Positions 11,030-21,034 of a stretch of DNA of 64,000 bases are shown in pieces. How positions within the stretch are numbered: the stretch's first letter is position 1; each line of letters opens with the position of its first letter. A program made the position numbers and the translations under genes. The notes beneath the pieces were generated by a model. The model saw only the letters and a program-made list of their open reading frames with translations. It was not told the origin of the DNA and ran no database searches. Source of the stretch: Ophiocordyceps camponoti-saundersi (nom. inval.) (Eukaryota > Ascomycota > Sordariomycetes > Hypocreales > Ophiocordycipitaceae); the NCBI GenBank assembly GCA_003339415.1, contig PDHQ01000061.1, positions 108,666 to 172,665 on the forward strand, given 5' to 3'.

Positions 11030-14000
11030 ATGGCTGGCTCCGCCCGCACACCCGCGAGACCCCCGCCAAAGCTATCCGCCTCGGCCTCATCGTCCAAGCA
11101 GCGCTCCATCGCCTCCTTCTTCCAGCAATCCTCTCCCGCGCCTCGGCCCAAGGTCTCTCCCGCTCCTAATGATGCCTGTCTGCAAGAGTCCACCAAGGCC
11201 AACTCTCTCCCCAAGCCCAAGCCTGAGCCTTCGTCAAAGCTCTCCACCCCAGTGCCCAGCAGCGACGCTATCGAGCCGCCCGACGAGAATCTGCGCACTG
11301 TCGGTAACCATTCGAGCCCCTCTCGGAAAGTGCGTCTGCCCAATCACTCCTTATCACCCGTTGCAATCGTGCCTGGTCTCGAACTTACCCTCCCCTTTTC
11401 GCTCGCTCAGGTCAAGAAAGCGATCAACTACGCAGAGTCCTCTGATGACGATGAACCCTTCTCTCGCGGCTCTACAATCTCCGCTCGCCGCCGCCGTCTC
11501 GGTAACAGCACGCGACCTGATGTCAAGGACGAGGATGAGTACGACCTCAGGGATGAAGACGATGATGGTCTGCCTACTTGGCTCCTCCTCAAGTCTTCCC
11601 CCAAGCTGACCGTTCTTAAAGATGAAATGGCCGACTTTGTCGTGTCCGATGCCTCCGACAGTCTACCCAAGAAGCGGAAGCGACCTTCCAACAGGCCCCA
11701 GGTAGCCAGGAAGCGTTCCAATGTGTCACCCCCAAGTGCCTCGTCCTCAAGCACTCCGCCAGAAGTTGCTGCCCATGACGATGGCGACATCCCCGACAAA
11801 CCCTCGACCGCGATGCAATGGAGCTACGATCCCGAGTCGGCAGACAAGCGCCCCGTAACCAAGCCTGCCGCTCGCGCCGCTCAAGACAAAAAGATCAAGG
11901 AGAAGGCGCACACGCGTGAGCCCGAGGAGCGCTACCCCTGGCTAGCCAACATTCGTGACAAGGACAAGCGCGCTCCTGGCGATGCAGAGTACGATCCGAG
12001 GACCATCTTCATTCCACCTCTCGCCTGGAATAAGTTCTCACCCTTTGAAAAGCAGTATTGGGAGATCAAGCAGAATCTATGGGACACCATTGTCTTCTTC
12101 AAAAAGGGCAAATTTTACGAGCTGTATGAAAAGGACGCCACCATCGGTCATCAAGAGTTTGACTTCAAGATGACGGACAGGGTCAACATGCGCATGGTCG
12201 GCGTTCCCGAGAGCTCTTTGGACCACTGGGTCAATCAGTTCATCGCCAAGCAGTACAAGGTTGCCCGCGTCGACCAGATGGAGACCAACCTGGGCAAGGA
12301 AATGCGGGAGCGCCAGGACAAGAGCGGCAAAAAGGCCGACAAGGTCATCTCGCGCCAGCTTGCCTGCGTCTTGACCGCCGGGACGCTTGTCGACGGCGGC
12401 ATGCTCCAGGATGATATGGCGGCCTATTGCCTCGCCATCAAGGAGTCCATCGTCGACGGCGCTCCGGCCTTCGGCGTAGCCTTTGTCGACACTGCCACCG
12501 GCCGCTTCTGCCTGTCAGGCTTCGTCGACGACACCGAACTGACCCGGTTCGAGACGCTCATCGCCCAGACGGCGCCGCGCGAGCTGGTGCTGGAAAAGTC
12601 TTGTCTGTCGACCCGCGCCCGGCGGGTGCTTAAGAACAACACGAGCCCGACCACCATCTGGACCCAGCTGAGGCCCGGGTCCGAGTTCTGGGACGCCGAC
12701 ACGTCGCGCAGGGAGCTCAGTTGCGGCGACTACTTTGGCGAGGAGGCCTGGCCCGAGGCGCTGCAGAAGCACCAAGACGACGACGCCGTCATGTCCGCCC
12801 TGGGCGCCCTCGTCTCCTACCTCAAGTTCCTCAAGCTAGAACAACCGCTACTGTCTCAAGGCAACTTTGAGACTTACAGCCCGATCCAGAGCCGGGGCAC
12901 GCTTGTGCTCGACGGGCAGACGCTGGCCAACCTCGAGATATTGGCCAACTCGGCCAATGGCGGCACCGATGGCACTCTGCATGGCCTCCTCAACCGATGC
13001 GTGACGCCGTTTGGCAAGCGTCTGTTCCGGCAATGGGTCGTACATCCTCTATGCGACGCGAATCGCATCAACGATCGGCTCGATGCCGTGGAGATGCTCA
13101 ACGCCGATGCCTCGGTGCGCGAGCAGTTCGCATCACAACTCGTCAAAATGCCGGACCTGGAGCGGCTTATCTCGCGCATCCACGCTGGCCGTTGCCGGGC
13201 TGAAGACTTCGTCCGCGTGCTCGAGGGCTTCGAGCAGATTGACTACACCATGAGCCTCCTCGGCGCCTTCAAGGGCGGCAGCGGACTCGTCGACGGACTG
13301 GTCGCGTCCATGCCGTGTCTCGACGAGCCCCTTGGCTACTGGAAGACGGCCTTTGACCGGCGGAGGGCGCGGGAGGCCAAGGTGCTGATCCCGGAGCGCG
13401 GCGTCGACGACGACTTCGATCAGAGCCTGGACCGGATCGAGGCCATCAAGGGCCGGCTGGAGACGCTCCTCGTCGACACCAAGGTCCGACTTAAGTGCAA
13501 GACGCTGAGGTACGCCGACGTGGGCAAAGAAATTTACCAGATGGAGGCGCCCAAGGCGGCCAAGGTGCCGGCCGACTGGCGGCAGATGTCGGCGACCAAG
13601 GACGTAAAGCGTTGGTACTTTCCAGGACTGACAGGGCTGGTACGGGAGCTGCAGGAAGCTGAGGAGACGCACTCACAGCTGGTGCGCGAAGTTGCGTCGC
13701 GCTTCTTCGCCAGGTTCGACGCCGACCACGACTCATGGCTGCGGGCGATCCGGGTGGTGGCGCAGCTCGACTGCCTCGTCAGCCTGGCCAGGGCGTCGGC
13801 CGGCCTGGGCCAGCCTAGCTGCCGGCCAGTCTTCGTCGAGTCGGAGAGGAGCGTGGTGGAGTTTGAGGGGCTGAGGCACCCGTGCATGGCGGACGCTGTC
13901 GACGACTTCATCGCCAACGATGTCAAGCTCGGCGGCGACGTGCCCAAGATGACGCTGCTGACGGGGGCTAACGCGGCCGGCAAGTCGACGGTGCTGCGCA

Positions 14001-14680
14001 TGTCGTGCGTGGCCGTCATCATGGCGCAGATGGGGTGCCTCGTGCCGGCATCGTCGGCGCGATTGACGCCCGTGGACCGGATCATGTCGCGACTTGGCGC
14101 CAACGACAACATCATGGCGGCGCAGTCGACCTTTTTCGTCGAGCTGGCCGAGACGAAGAAGATGCTGTCCGAAGCAACGCCGCGGTCGCTCGTCATACTC
14201 GACGAGCTGGGCAGGGGAACCAGCTCCTACGACGGAGTGGCGGTGGCTCAGGCGGTACTTCATCACGTCGCGACGCACGTTGGCTGTGTCGGCTTCTTCG
14301 CGACGCACTACCATTCGCTGGCGACCGAGTTCGAGAGCCATCCGGAGATTCAGCCGCGGCGGATGCAGATCCACGTCGACGAGGCCGAGCGGCGAGTCAC
14401 TTTTTTATACCGGCTGGAAGACGGCGTAGCGGAGGGCAGCTTCGGCATGCACTGCGCCTCCATGTGCGGCATTGCCCGGCAGGTGGTGGATAGGGCCGAG
14501 GTGGCGGCCAAGGAATGGGAGCACACGAGCCGGCTCAAAGAGAGCCTGGAGAAGGCCAAGATGGGCTGTTACATGCCGCTCGGCATCCTGAGTGACGTCG
14601 GCTCGATTCTGGGCGACAGAGGGGACGTGGGCGCAGGAGGAGTCGAGGTGCTACTGCGAGCCATTGAGTGCCTAAACTGA
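11030..14680 (+). CDS. msh6: DNA mismatch repair protein Msh6
   Basis: The 1,216-aa single-exon MutS homologue is the Msh6 half of MutS-alpha (with Msh2), which recognises base mismatches and small loops in the nucleus. A PCNA-interacting peptide QRSIASFF lies at residues 24-31, followed by a long Ser/Pro-rich disordered region with acidic and basic patches to about 300. The mismatch-binding domain carries the diagnostic Phe-x-Glu as F362-Y363-E364 inside KGKFYELYE, which separates Msh6 from Msh3 or Msh2. The ATPase domain has Walker A TGANAAGKST at 978-987 and Walker B with D1058-E1059 (ILDELGRGTSSYDG). The start was chosen because the PCNA motif sits at the extreme N terminus, as in the family. 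Nothing appears broken. Confidence 0.97.
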   Translation: MAGSARTPARPPPKLSASASSSKQRSIASFFQQSSPAPRPKVSPAPNDACLQESTKANSLPKPKPEPSSKLSTPVPSSDAIEPPDENLRTVGNHSSPSRKVRLPNHSLSPVAIVPGLELTLPFSLAQVKKAINYAESSDDDEPFSRGSTISARRRRLGNSTRPDVKDEDEYDLRDEDDDGLPTWLLLKSSPKLTVLKDEMADFVVSDASDSLPKKRKRPSNRPQVARKRSNVSPPSASSSSTPPEVAAHDDGDIPDKPSTAMQWSYDPESADKRPVTKPAARAAQDKKIKEKAHTREPEERYPWLANIRDKDKRAPGDAEYDPRTIFIPPLAWNKFSPFEKQYWEIKQNLWDTIVFFKKGKFYELYEKDATIGHQEFDFKMTDRVNMRMVGVPESSLDHWVNQFIAKQYKVARVDQMETNLGKEMRERQDKSGKKADKVISRQLACVLTAGTLVDGGMLQDDMAAYCLAIKESIVDGAPAFGVAFVDTATGRFCLSGFVDDTELTRFETLIAQTAPRELVLEKSCLSTRARRVLKNNTSPTTIWTQLRPGSEFWDADTSRRELSCGDYFGEEAWPEALQKHQDDDAVMSALGALVSYLKFLKLEQPLLSQGNFETYSPIQSRGTLVLDGQTLANLEILANSANGGTDGTLHGLLNRCVTPFGKRLFRQWVVHPLCDANRINDRLDAVEMLNADASVREQFASQLVKMPDLERLISRIHAGRCRAEDFVRVLEGFEQIDYTMSLLGAFKGGSGLVDGLVASMPCLDEPLGYWKTAFDRRRAREAKVLIPERGVDDDFDQSLDRIEAIKGRLETLLVDTKVRLKCKTLRYADVGKEIYQMEAPKAAKVPADWRQMSATKDVKRWYFPGLTGLVRELQEAEETHSQLVREVASRFFARFDADHDSWLRAIRVVAQLDCLVSLARASAGLGQPSCRPVFVESERSVVEFEGLRHPCMADAVDDFIANDVKLGGDVPKMTLLTGANAAGKSTVLRMSCVAVIMAQMGCLVPASSARLTPVDRIMSRLGANDNIMAAQSTFFVELAETKKMLSEATPRSLVILDELGRGTSSYDGVAVAQAVLHHVATHVGCVGFFATHYHSLATEFESHPEIQPRRMQIHVDEAERRVTFLYRLEDGVAEGSFGMHCASMCGIARQVVDRAEVAAKEWEHTSRLKESLEKAKMGCYMPLGILSDVGSILGDRGDVGAGGVEVLLRAIECLN

Positions 14681-15223
14681 GGGGCGAGTCTAGGAACAGG
14701 GTATATCTTTGCTCGGGAGAAGGAGAAGGAGAAAAACTACCTTGGAATTCATGATAGGAAAGAAAAAGGAGCTTACTGATTTTGATACCAACTCGCGCGA
14801 TCGGGAGGGAATGGCGATGACGTTTTTTCCTTTGCTTTTTGGAGGTCGTTGTCCGGGTCTGGCTCCCGGGTCCGGCTCCGAGGCCCCACTCCTCGGATCC
14901 GATGACGGATATCTCAGCACGGAAGGATGCACGCGCATACCACGTGGAGGAGCAACAGACAATGTCTTGGATTCATGCCACGTGCGGGCACGGTTCGTTT
15001 TTGCGTTTCTACAATGTAAGAATCATTCCATGTTTCCTTTCTCCATCAGCATTCCAGTGCTGATGCCGGAGTGCCGGCATGGGAGGGGGCGGGTTAACAA
15101 TAGGTCTTCTTCGTTTGCATATGTACTTACGTCCTTTTATGTGTATCATGTCCGTATACATACATACCTACACAAATGGAATGAGTATTGCTCTGTATCT
15201 GAAGAACCGTCCCTCACCTTGCC
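14681..15223. other. Intergenic region between msh6 and the cutinase-like gene
   Basis: This is the msh6 3' region and the upstream region of the next gene. Short frames here have no recognisable content. A GGAGAA repeat lies near 14718, and there are direct repeats of TCCGGGTC/TCCCGGG type near 14850-14880. I see no RNA gene. Confidence 0.45.
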
Positions 15224-16120
15224 ATGGGCCAGAAGAGCTGGAGTCTTGTATTCGTCGTTCTCGTCGGCATCATTTCCTCGGTCGGACTGTCGGCCGACGC
15301 GCGGCGGTTCAGACTGTGTCACAACTACGTACTGATCAGCGCCCGGGGCACGCGCGAAACTGCCGGCCCGTCGCTCGGCTTCACCGACATGATACGCTTG
15401 ACGCTGGCCAAGGCCCCTGGGGGGATCGAGTATGATGTGCGATATCCGGCGAAACGTGACTACACGCAGTTGACGACGCTCATCGGAGTGGCCGACATCC
15501 GGAGACGCATCGAGCAGGGCCTGGTGCTGTGTCCGAAACAGCAGTACGCGCTTCTGGGGTATTCCCAGGGCGCGACGGCAACGCTGGCCGCCTTGCGCGA
15601 GATGCGAGGCTCCGAAGCTGAGCGGGCGATTGGCGCTGTCGTCCTCCTCGGCAATCCGTACCAGGTTCCAGGCCAGCTTTCCACAGTAGACGAGCTCGGC
15701 GGTTCGTCGACGCGGAACAGGACGGGGGCGCTGCTGAAGTTGGCGCCGAGCATAGGCCTTTCCGACGAATGGGATGCTAGCGGCAAGGTGCTGAGTATCT
15801 GCTATGGTGGCGATCCTGTATGCAGCGGCGTCGGCTTGGATACACAGGGTAAGGAGCATGTGTTTTACGGCTTCTCATTTGCGGTTCAGTACATGGGCGC
15901 CAAGTTTCTCATTGACCGACTTGAGGGCTATCGACCATACGTTCCTTCCAAGGCGGAGGAGAGGGCGCGGGTAATTGCGCAGGTGGCCTTGGCGAAGAAA
16001 TTGAAGGAGATGGAGAGGAAGAAGGACAGGGCAGAGAGGGAACAGAAGGATCAGGGACTGGGGCCTCCTGTTGGGGATATGGCGGCTTTGCCGCTGAAGG
16101 AAGAGGCGCAGACGGTTTGA
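15224..16120 (+). CDS. Secreted cutinase-family serine esterase with charged C-terminal extension
   Basis: The 298-aa protein belongs to carbohydrate esterase family 5 (cutinase/acetylxylan esterase fold). A signal peptide covers about residues 1-26 (cleavage near SADA). The nucleophile elbow GYSQG is at 112-116 (Ser114). The other triad residues are probably Asp197 in CYGGDPVC and His212 in EHVFYG. Cysteines 32/103 and 193/200 would form the two family disulfides. The catalytic core ends near residue 240. The remaining 58 residues are strongly charged and probably helical (KKLKEMERKKDRAEREQ), which is unusual for a cutinase. The substrate cannot be deduced; cutin, xylan acetate or another ester are possible. 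The gene is convergent with the decarboxylase gene. Confidence 0.85.
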   Translation: MGQKSWSLVFVVLVGIISSVGLSADARRFRLCHNYVLISARGTRETAGPSLGFTDMIRLTLAKAPGGIEYDVRYPAKRDYTQLTTLIGVADIRRRIEQGLVLCPKQQYALLGYSQGATATLAALREMRGSEAERAIGAVVLLGNPYQVPGQLSTVDELGGSSTRNRTGALLKLAPSIGLSDEWDASGKVLSICYGGDPVCSGVGLDTQGKEHVFYGFSFAVQYMGAKFLIDRLEGYRPYVPSKAEERARVIAQVALAKKLKEMERKKDRAEREQKDQGLGPPVGDMAALPLKEEAQTV

Positions 16121-16587
16121 GATGAAACCATCTCGTTTTAACATGGGAAAGGGACAAAGAAAATGGTGAGGATGGATAAGAGAACGAACGCGTGTCTCAT
16201 GTCTTTCTTTAGTGTGGACGGAAGACAATTACGGGATGGCGAAGGCTATAGGAGTTTGGCGATGGGAGTTGTATATCTCGATATACGAATATGCCGGATT
16301 CCGTATAATTGCATCTCCGGCCCGGATGAACCCCCTCCTCCGTCTCTGTCCAACTTCACGACCCCCCCTCTCGGCCTTCATATCCTCCTCTCCTCTTCAT
16401 GTCCAGATACTTAACTACCTATGCTAAACAGATACGATAGCCTATAGGACTGAAATCGAAGTCTCGAAATTGCCTTGAGTTGCTATTCCTATATACGACT
16501 CACTCACTCTCACTGTCCCCGCTTCTTCCTGGCCTCTGACTCACCTGCTCACACTATCAGCCATTTACTCACTGTCCCTCCCTCTTC
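16121..16587. other. Convergent 3' intergenic region
   Basis: This is the shared 3' region of the cutinase-like (plus) and decarboxylase (minus) genes. It is pyrimidine-rich, and no gene is seen. Confidence 0.45.
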
Positions 16588-18124
16588 TCAGTCCCTCTTC
16601 ACGACAGCCAGCCGCCCTCTTACAGGCACATTGTTCACGTGTGTCAACGTCACGTTGCCCGGCTCTGGCAAGTCCTCGAGCTCGACGCCTTCGCGGAATA
16701 GCAGGCAGTGAGAGGAGCCGCCGTAGTGAAAGGTGCCCAGCTCATCGCCCTTGCGCACGCGCTGGCCCTCGTGGACGGTCACCTCACAAGAGCTGACGTC
16801 TGTCATACCCACGGCCACAAAGGCCATGAGCCCGATGGCCGGGTTGTCAGCCTCGATCATGATGACGGCCCGCGCGGACATGCTTGTCAGATAGGACTGC
16901 GACTGCACCACGCTGTCGGGCGCAATGTCCGAGACGTTGCGGTCGCCGACGCCAAGCGATAAAGGTATGGAGAAGTATGCGCCGGGCACTGTCATGGCTC
17001 GCCGCACAACGCCCGAAACGGGCGCACTCCATCGGTGGTAGCTGAGCGGCGTCAGGAAGGCCTGATACACAGTGCCGCCGGCAAACTGCTCCGCCAGCGG
17101 ATCGTGGCCGAGCATGTCGAGAACCGAGTATGGCTGGCCCTTGGCGAAAAAAGTGTCGCGCAACTTCACCCCTCGGGCCACATTGTAAGGACTGGCCTCG
17201 CAGGCGCTGACGATGACGTCGTCGTCGTCGGGTGACGCCACGGGACGCACCCCCGGCCGCAGACGACGCGCAAAGAAGTCTACAAGAAGTTCTTGTCAGC
17301 GTCACAGGCTCATTCTCTGGCCTTCTCGGTCATGTCTAAACCTACCGTCCCATGATTGGAAGCCAAAAAAGTCCTCGTCGGTCGCGTCACACTCATACAG
17401 CTCGTCGAAGCGCAGCGTCGTGTTGTATGGCGCGTTTCCTAGCCTCTCCAGCGCCTCCAGCGTCGCCGGGCCAAGCCAACTGCTCTCGCTCTTCCGGCTC
17501 ATCACGTTTCGAGACTCCGGGCTTTCGAGGTGAGCGCGCCACGCTGCTAGGATGCGGCCCATGGCATCGTTGACATCAGGATCGAGGAAGGCGGCGTGGC
17601 CGCTATAAATGGTCAGTCAGCAGGTTCACTTTTCTTCTCACAATTTCCCCAAGGACGTGCCTAGCTGTGCCCATGGCATAAGTCAGCACATTGGTCATGG
17701 GGATGCCGGCCGACTCGAGCGTCGGGGCCGTCGTTGCCACGTGGTTCAAGACGCGCAACATGTGTTTGTAGTCGCGGATCTCCGGTTCGAGGCCGGACAA
17801 GTCGAACAGATAGGGTTGGCGCCAAGGTATCTGGTTGAACATCTGAGAAAAGTGCATGAAGACTCGTGGTTGCGTCTCGATCAGCCGGCGTAGGTCATCG
17901 ACGGGACGAATCAACAACATCTCCGGCTGGGCATCTGCTCGAGCAGCCAAGTCCCGCACGAAGCGTGAGCGGGCTTGGATGTCGGCCTCGGTCCAGGCAC
18001 CCGGCCTACGCCTCTGTAAGTGATGCGGGAGCGAGTCCCAAGCCACGGGCTGGCCGGACTCAGACCCGGAACCGGCACAAACGAGGAGGGCAAGGCCGAA
18101 GAGGCCGACGAGTAAGCGGCGCAT
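16588..18124 (-). CDS. Phosphatidylserine-decarboxylase-like (PsiD-type) enzyme
   Basis: The predicted protein is 470 aa from three exons (18124-17661, 17602-17346, 17279-16588). The C-terminal half is the PSD fold: SWDDFFARRLRPGVRPV at the exon 2/3 junction, TPLSYHRWSAPVSG, and FHYGGSSHCLLF near residues 424-435. In this family a chain cleaves itself before Ser in LGST to form a pyruvoyl cofactor; here the motif is GGSS (predicted cut 428/429). That variant, with the long N-terminal domain (about residues 30-240), resembles fungal PSD-related amino-acid decarboxylases such as the tryptophan decarboxylase PsiD rather than mitochondrial PSD. The N terminus is a likely signal peptide (MRRLLVGLFGLALLVCAG). 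The substrate is not deducible. Intron 1 appears to be GC-AG. Confidence 0.85.
17603..17660 (-). other. Probable GC-AG intron in the decarboxylase gene
   Basis: On the minus strand the exon ends AG and the intron starts GCACGT, close to the GC-AG donor consensus AG/GCAAGT. It ends TTTATAG, with a CTGAC branch site 10-15 nt upstream. Splicing restores MGTA-S-GHAAFLDPDVN in phase 2. The GT donors I found nearby (GTCCTT, GTGAGA, GTGAAC) are all in the wrong phase. Confidence 0.65.
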
Positions 18125-18974
18125 CTTTCTTCTATCCCACCGCTTCTACCTTTCTTGTATTAGAGTTGACGAGGGTAACTGGAGCAGAGAGAAGGGGAAG
18201 GGGAGAGAGAGTGGGAGAGAAAGACACAAGGTTTGAAGACAATGAGGCAAAACGAATCCAATATATACGCATGGATACGAAGTCGAATCAGGCCATTACC
18301 ATTCCTGTGCTATTGCGGCAGACATATCCGTAAGAGCAAGAGCTGGGCGAAACCCAAGGGGCAATGCTGGTTGTCCATGACGCCTTCCGAGGGATAACGG
18401 TCAAAACCCTTGTCATGCAGAGAAGACATACATACATACGGAAACCAGAAGAAAGATGTGCACCTGCATGCATATCATACATATGTACAACACACGGTCG
18501 GATGGGCTCGCATTAGCGGTATTGCGAACCTCGTATCATGGTGTACGAAGCGGATAACAGCCGTGGTCCGTGTTGCATTACCACAACTTTGCTGATAACG
18601 AGCAGATCAGGAATGGTTATTCCGAAGCTACCAATGAGGATCTTGAAGAAAGACATGATGCTTGATTGGCAGGCATCGAGTTGCAACGAGAGGATCTCTT
18701 GGCAATATGGGATGAATCCGGATGCAATTATTAATTTACATGGCCGAGGATGAGACTGCCGCCCAGATCGGCCGTGTAAGTTACATATGCTATGTGTTCG
18801 TTCCCATATGATATATGATATGGCGGGACATTGCTGAGAGATATATCATATATCATATCAGATATCCATATCCGTCGTTACCTACATATATACATACGTT
18901 GCTGATGTACATAATCCGTACGTATGTAGGTATGCAGGACGGGTCGACACGAGACGCTCGACAAGGCTAGTGCT
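18125..18974. other. Intergenic region with AT-rich hairpin
   Basis: This is the upstream region of the decarboxylase and downstream region of the next minus-strand gene. It holds GA-rich leader sequence (18180-18225), ATACATAC repeats (18428-18440) and the inverted repeat described separately. No gene is supported. Confidence 0.45.
18806..18858. repeat. 16-bp perfect inverted repeat
   Basis: The arms 18806-18821 and 18843-18858 (ATATGATATATGATAT and its complement) are separated by 21 nt. They lie about 120 bp beyond the stop of the minus-strand membrane-protein gene. They could act as a 3'-processing structure or simply be a simple-sequence palindrome. Confidence 0.6.
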
Positions 18975-20454
18975 TCATTTCCTTTCGCCTAGGTTGAAGG
19001 CGACGTTGTAAGAGGCAATGGCGAGGAATCCGGCGCCATTAAGACCATAGATGGCCAGCACTATGGTGGGCTTGATGTAAGTGACGATGCCAGTGCCGAG
19101 GAGTTGCAGGGCCATGAGGGTGGCGCAAAAGGCAAGCAGGAAGGGAGTCGTGACGAGGGCGTGACGACGGGCCCAATGCAGTTCGGGCCGACGTCGCAGA
19201 CCAGTGGCGAGCAAAAGGTCGAGCAAGACGCGGCCAAGAAGGACGAGGGCCAAGAAGAGGCTGGGGCGGATGGCGAGGCGGGGGGCCGAGACGAGGGCGG
19301 AGACACCCCAGTGGACACAGATGGTGGCGAAGAAGACGGGAGAGCATAGGATGAGATAGCGGGCGGTGCGTTTGGCGCCCATTGCCGAGAGGAAGACGGA
19401 CTGCGTTAACGTGTGTTAGTGGTGATGGAATCATACTGATGGGATGACGGGACGATTGGGGGGTTGGGGTTAGGGTTGAGGTTGACGAGACACGGAGGGA
19501 GGTTCCAGGTAGGGTTGGGGTTAGATTGGCTCGCTGACCTCGAAGAATATGTGCATGATGGGCACCAGCGCCGACCACGGCGGCGGAACGAGCATTGTCA
19601 AGGAAAGACCGAAACCGCCGACGCAAGAGGCCAGAAACGCCGCCTTGGACCAGGACGATTCGACCAGGCTCAAGTCGGCGCTGTATCGCTGCAGCGACCC
19701 CCATCGAGCGGCAGCCGTCGCCGTCGTTCCCTGCGGCGCCGGGCGCTCGAAGCGGTCGAGGGCCTTGTCGAAAACCATATAAAGACCTACAGCGATAGCG
19801 ACGGACGTCAACGGATGGCGGGCGACGAAGGCGTGTCGCTGCAGGACGGCGCATGAAATTGCCGAGGCGAGAAACATGACGCGCTGGGAGACGGCAAAAT
19901 GGAAACGGCGGATGAGAAGGCCGTTGAAGGTGAGGACGACGGCGATGGCGTCGAGGGCGGCGGTGAGGCCGATGGCGAACCAGACGTCGACGGAGACGCG
20001 GCGGGCGAGATCATTCTTTGCTGCTAAGGCGGCGGGAGCGAGGGCATCGGCCAGGGAGAGGGTTGTGTTTGTGACGAGTTGCTTTGAATAGGCTGATGAA
20101 GAGGATGAAGGGGTGAGTAATAGTGGTGAAGATGTTGGTGATGACGATGAAGATGAGGACGATAGAGGTCGGATATATGACACGGAGGTCGCGGCTATGA
20201 CCCAGAGGACGAAGGAGGTGGTGCTGCCGATGGTGAGAAGCCAGAAGGTGAGGATCCGGCGATCTGTGAGGTCGGTGAGAGGAGGGCGAAGGTGAGGATC
20301 CGAGCCATGTGGTTTCGCTTATACGTGTAAGTCATGATTGCTTGCTGGATGAGAGAGAGAGACGGTATGTCTTCAACTCACCTTGCTTCACCTCATTTCC
20401 AGCTCGGTCCCGGTCACCGTGGAACGGTGGCCTGTGGGTGATGGAAGACTCCAT
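18975..20454 (-). CDS. Polytopic membrane protein of unknown function
   Basis: The predicted protein is 425 aa from exons 20454-20382, 20317-19539 and 19400-18975. All junctions keep phase: donor CAAG/GTGAGT with acceptor ATAAG gives Q-A-K, and donor GAG/GTCAGC with acceptor GCAG gives MHIFFE-SVFLSAMG. About eight or nine hydrophobic helices are visible, including ILTFWLLTIGSTTSFVLWVI, VWFAIGLTAALDAIAVVLTF, AAFLASCVGGFGLSLTMLV, YLILCSPVFFATICVHWGV and TIVLAIYGLNGAGFLAIASY. A Ser-rich loop follows the first helix. I do not recognise the family. The first intron uses a weak AAG acceptor, so the first 25 residues are the least certain. Intron 2 contains telomere-like repeats. Confidence 0.68.
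19456..19527. repeat. Degenerate telomere-like (TTAGGG) repeats inside an intron
   Basis: Two patches, GGGGTTGGGGTTAGGGTTGAGG at about 19459 and TAGGGTTGGGGTTAG at 19509, lie in the 138-nt intron 19401-19538 of the membrane-protein gene. TTAGGG is the usual telomere unit of filamentous fungi. On the coding strand the intron is therefore C/A-rich (CCCTAACCCC). Confidence 0.6.
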
Positions 20455-20543
20455 TTTTCTTTCCCGCTTCAGACGAAGTGAAGCTGAAAGAAAGGGAGGA
20501 GGATGGAGAAGGACGAGTCGTTGAAAAGAGAGAGGAAGGGGGG

Positions 20544-20547
<4 letters not shown>

Positions 20548-20579
<32 letters not shown>
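20548..20579. repeat. (GA)n microsatellite
   Basis: An uninterrupted GA dinucleotide run of about 32 bp. It lies 94-125 bp upstream of the membrane-protein start codon and would be a CT tract in its promoter or leader. Confidence 0.85.
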
Positions 20580-20583
<4 letters not shown>

Positions 20584-20990
20584 AAGCAGCAGCAGCAGAA
20601 GGTAATATCATCGATTCCGGTCGAGTCGGGCCATTCACTTTGATATACACCGATAAAGCGAGCTAGTCCATAGTTTCCGTGGGGAGAGAAAAGGCATCTC
20701 TCGAAACGGCCAAGCTTGCGGGCCAGTAGTAGCAAGTAGTAGGTGGTAGGTAGGTAGTTTACAAGAAACCCCCTCCCGTGCTGCAGCCAATAATGTGATG
20801 AATGTGATGAGCTGTGCTCTGTCTTCAACTCTCGTCTCCTTTCCTAATTTCAAGTTACGATTTTCATTCATAGACTGAAGGAATTGTAGGGTTTTTGTTT
20901 TCCTTTCTAGCTTGTGAATTGGAGACTAGATTCATAATAGGGCCTTTCTTTTCTCTTTCTATTCCAACGACGTGACGGTAGGAAGATTGT

Positions 20991-21034
20991 GATTGATTGA
21001 TTGATTGATTGTTTGACTGACTGACTGACTGAAT
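20991..21034. repeat. GATT / GACT tetranucleotide repeats
   Basis: Five GATT units (20991-21010) are followed by GACT units (21014-21031), a compound tetranucleotide microsatellite in the intergenic region. Confidence 0.8.

Noticed and set aside
10923..11609. Plus-strand frame of 228 codons overlapping the start of msh6
   Set aside because: It is a Ser/Pro-rich shadow of the msh6 N-terminal low-complexity coding sequence in another frame.
13534..14374. Long minus-strand frames inside msh6
   Set aside because: They are antisense shadows of GC-rich codons; the plus-strand MutS motifs are unambiguous.
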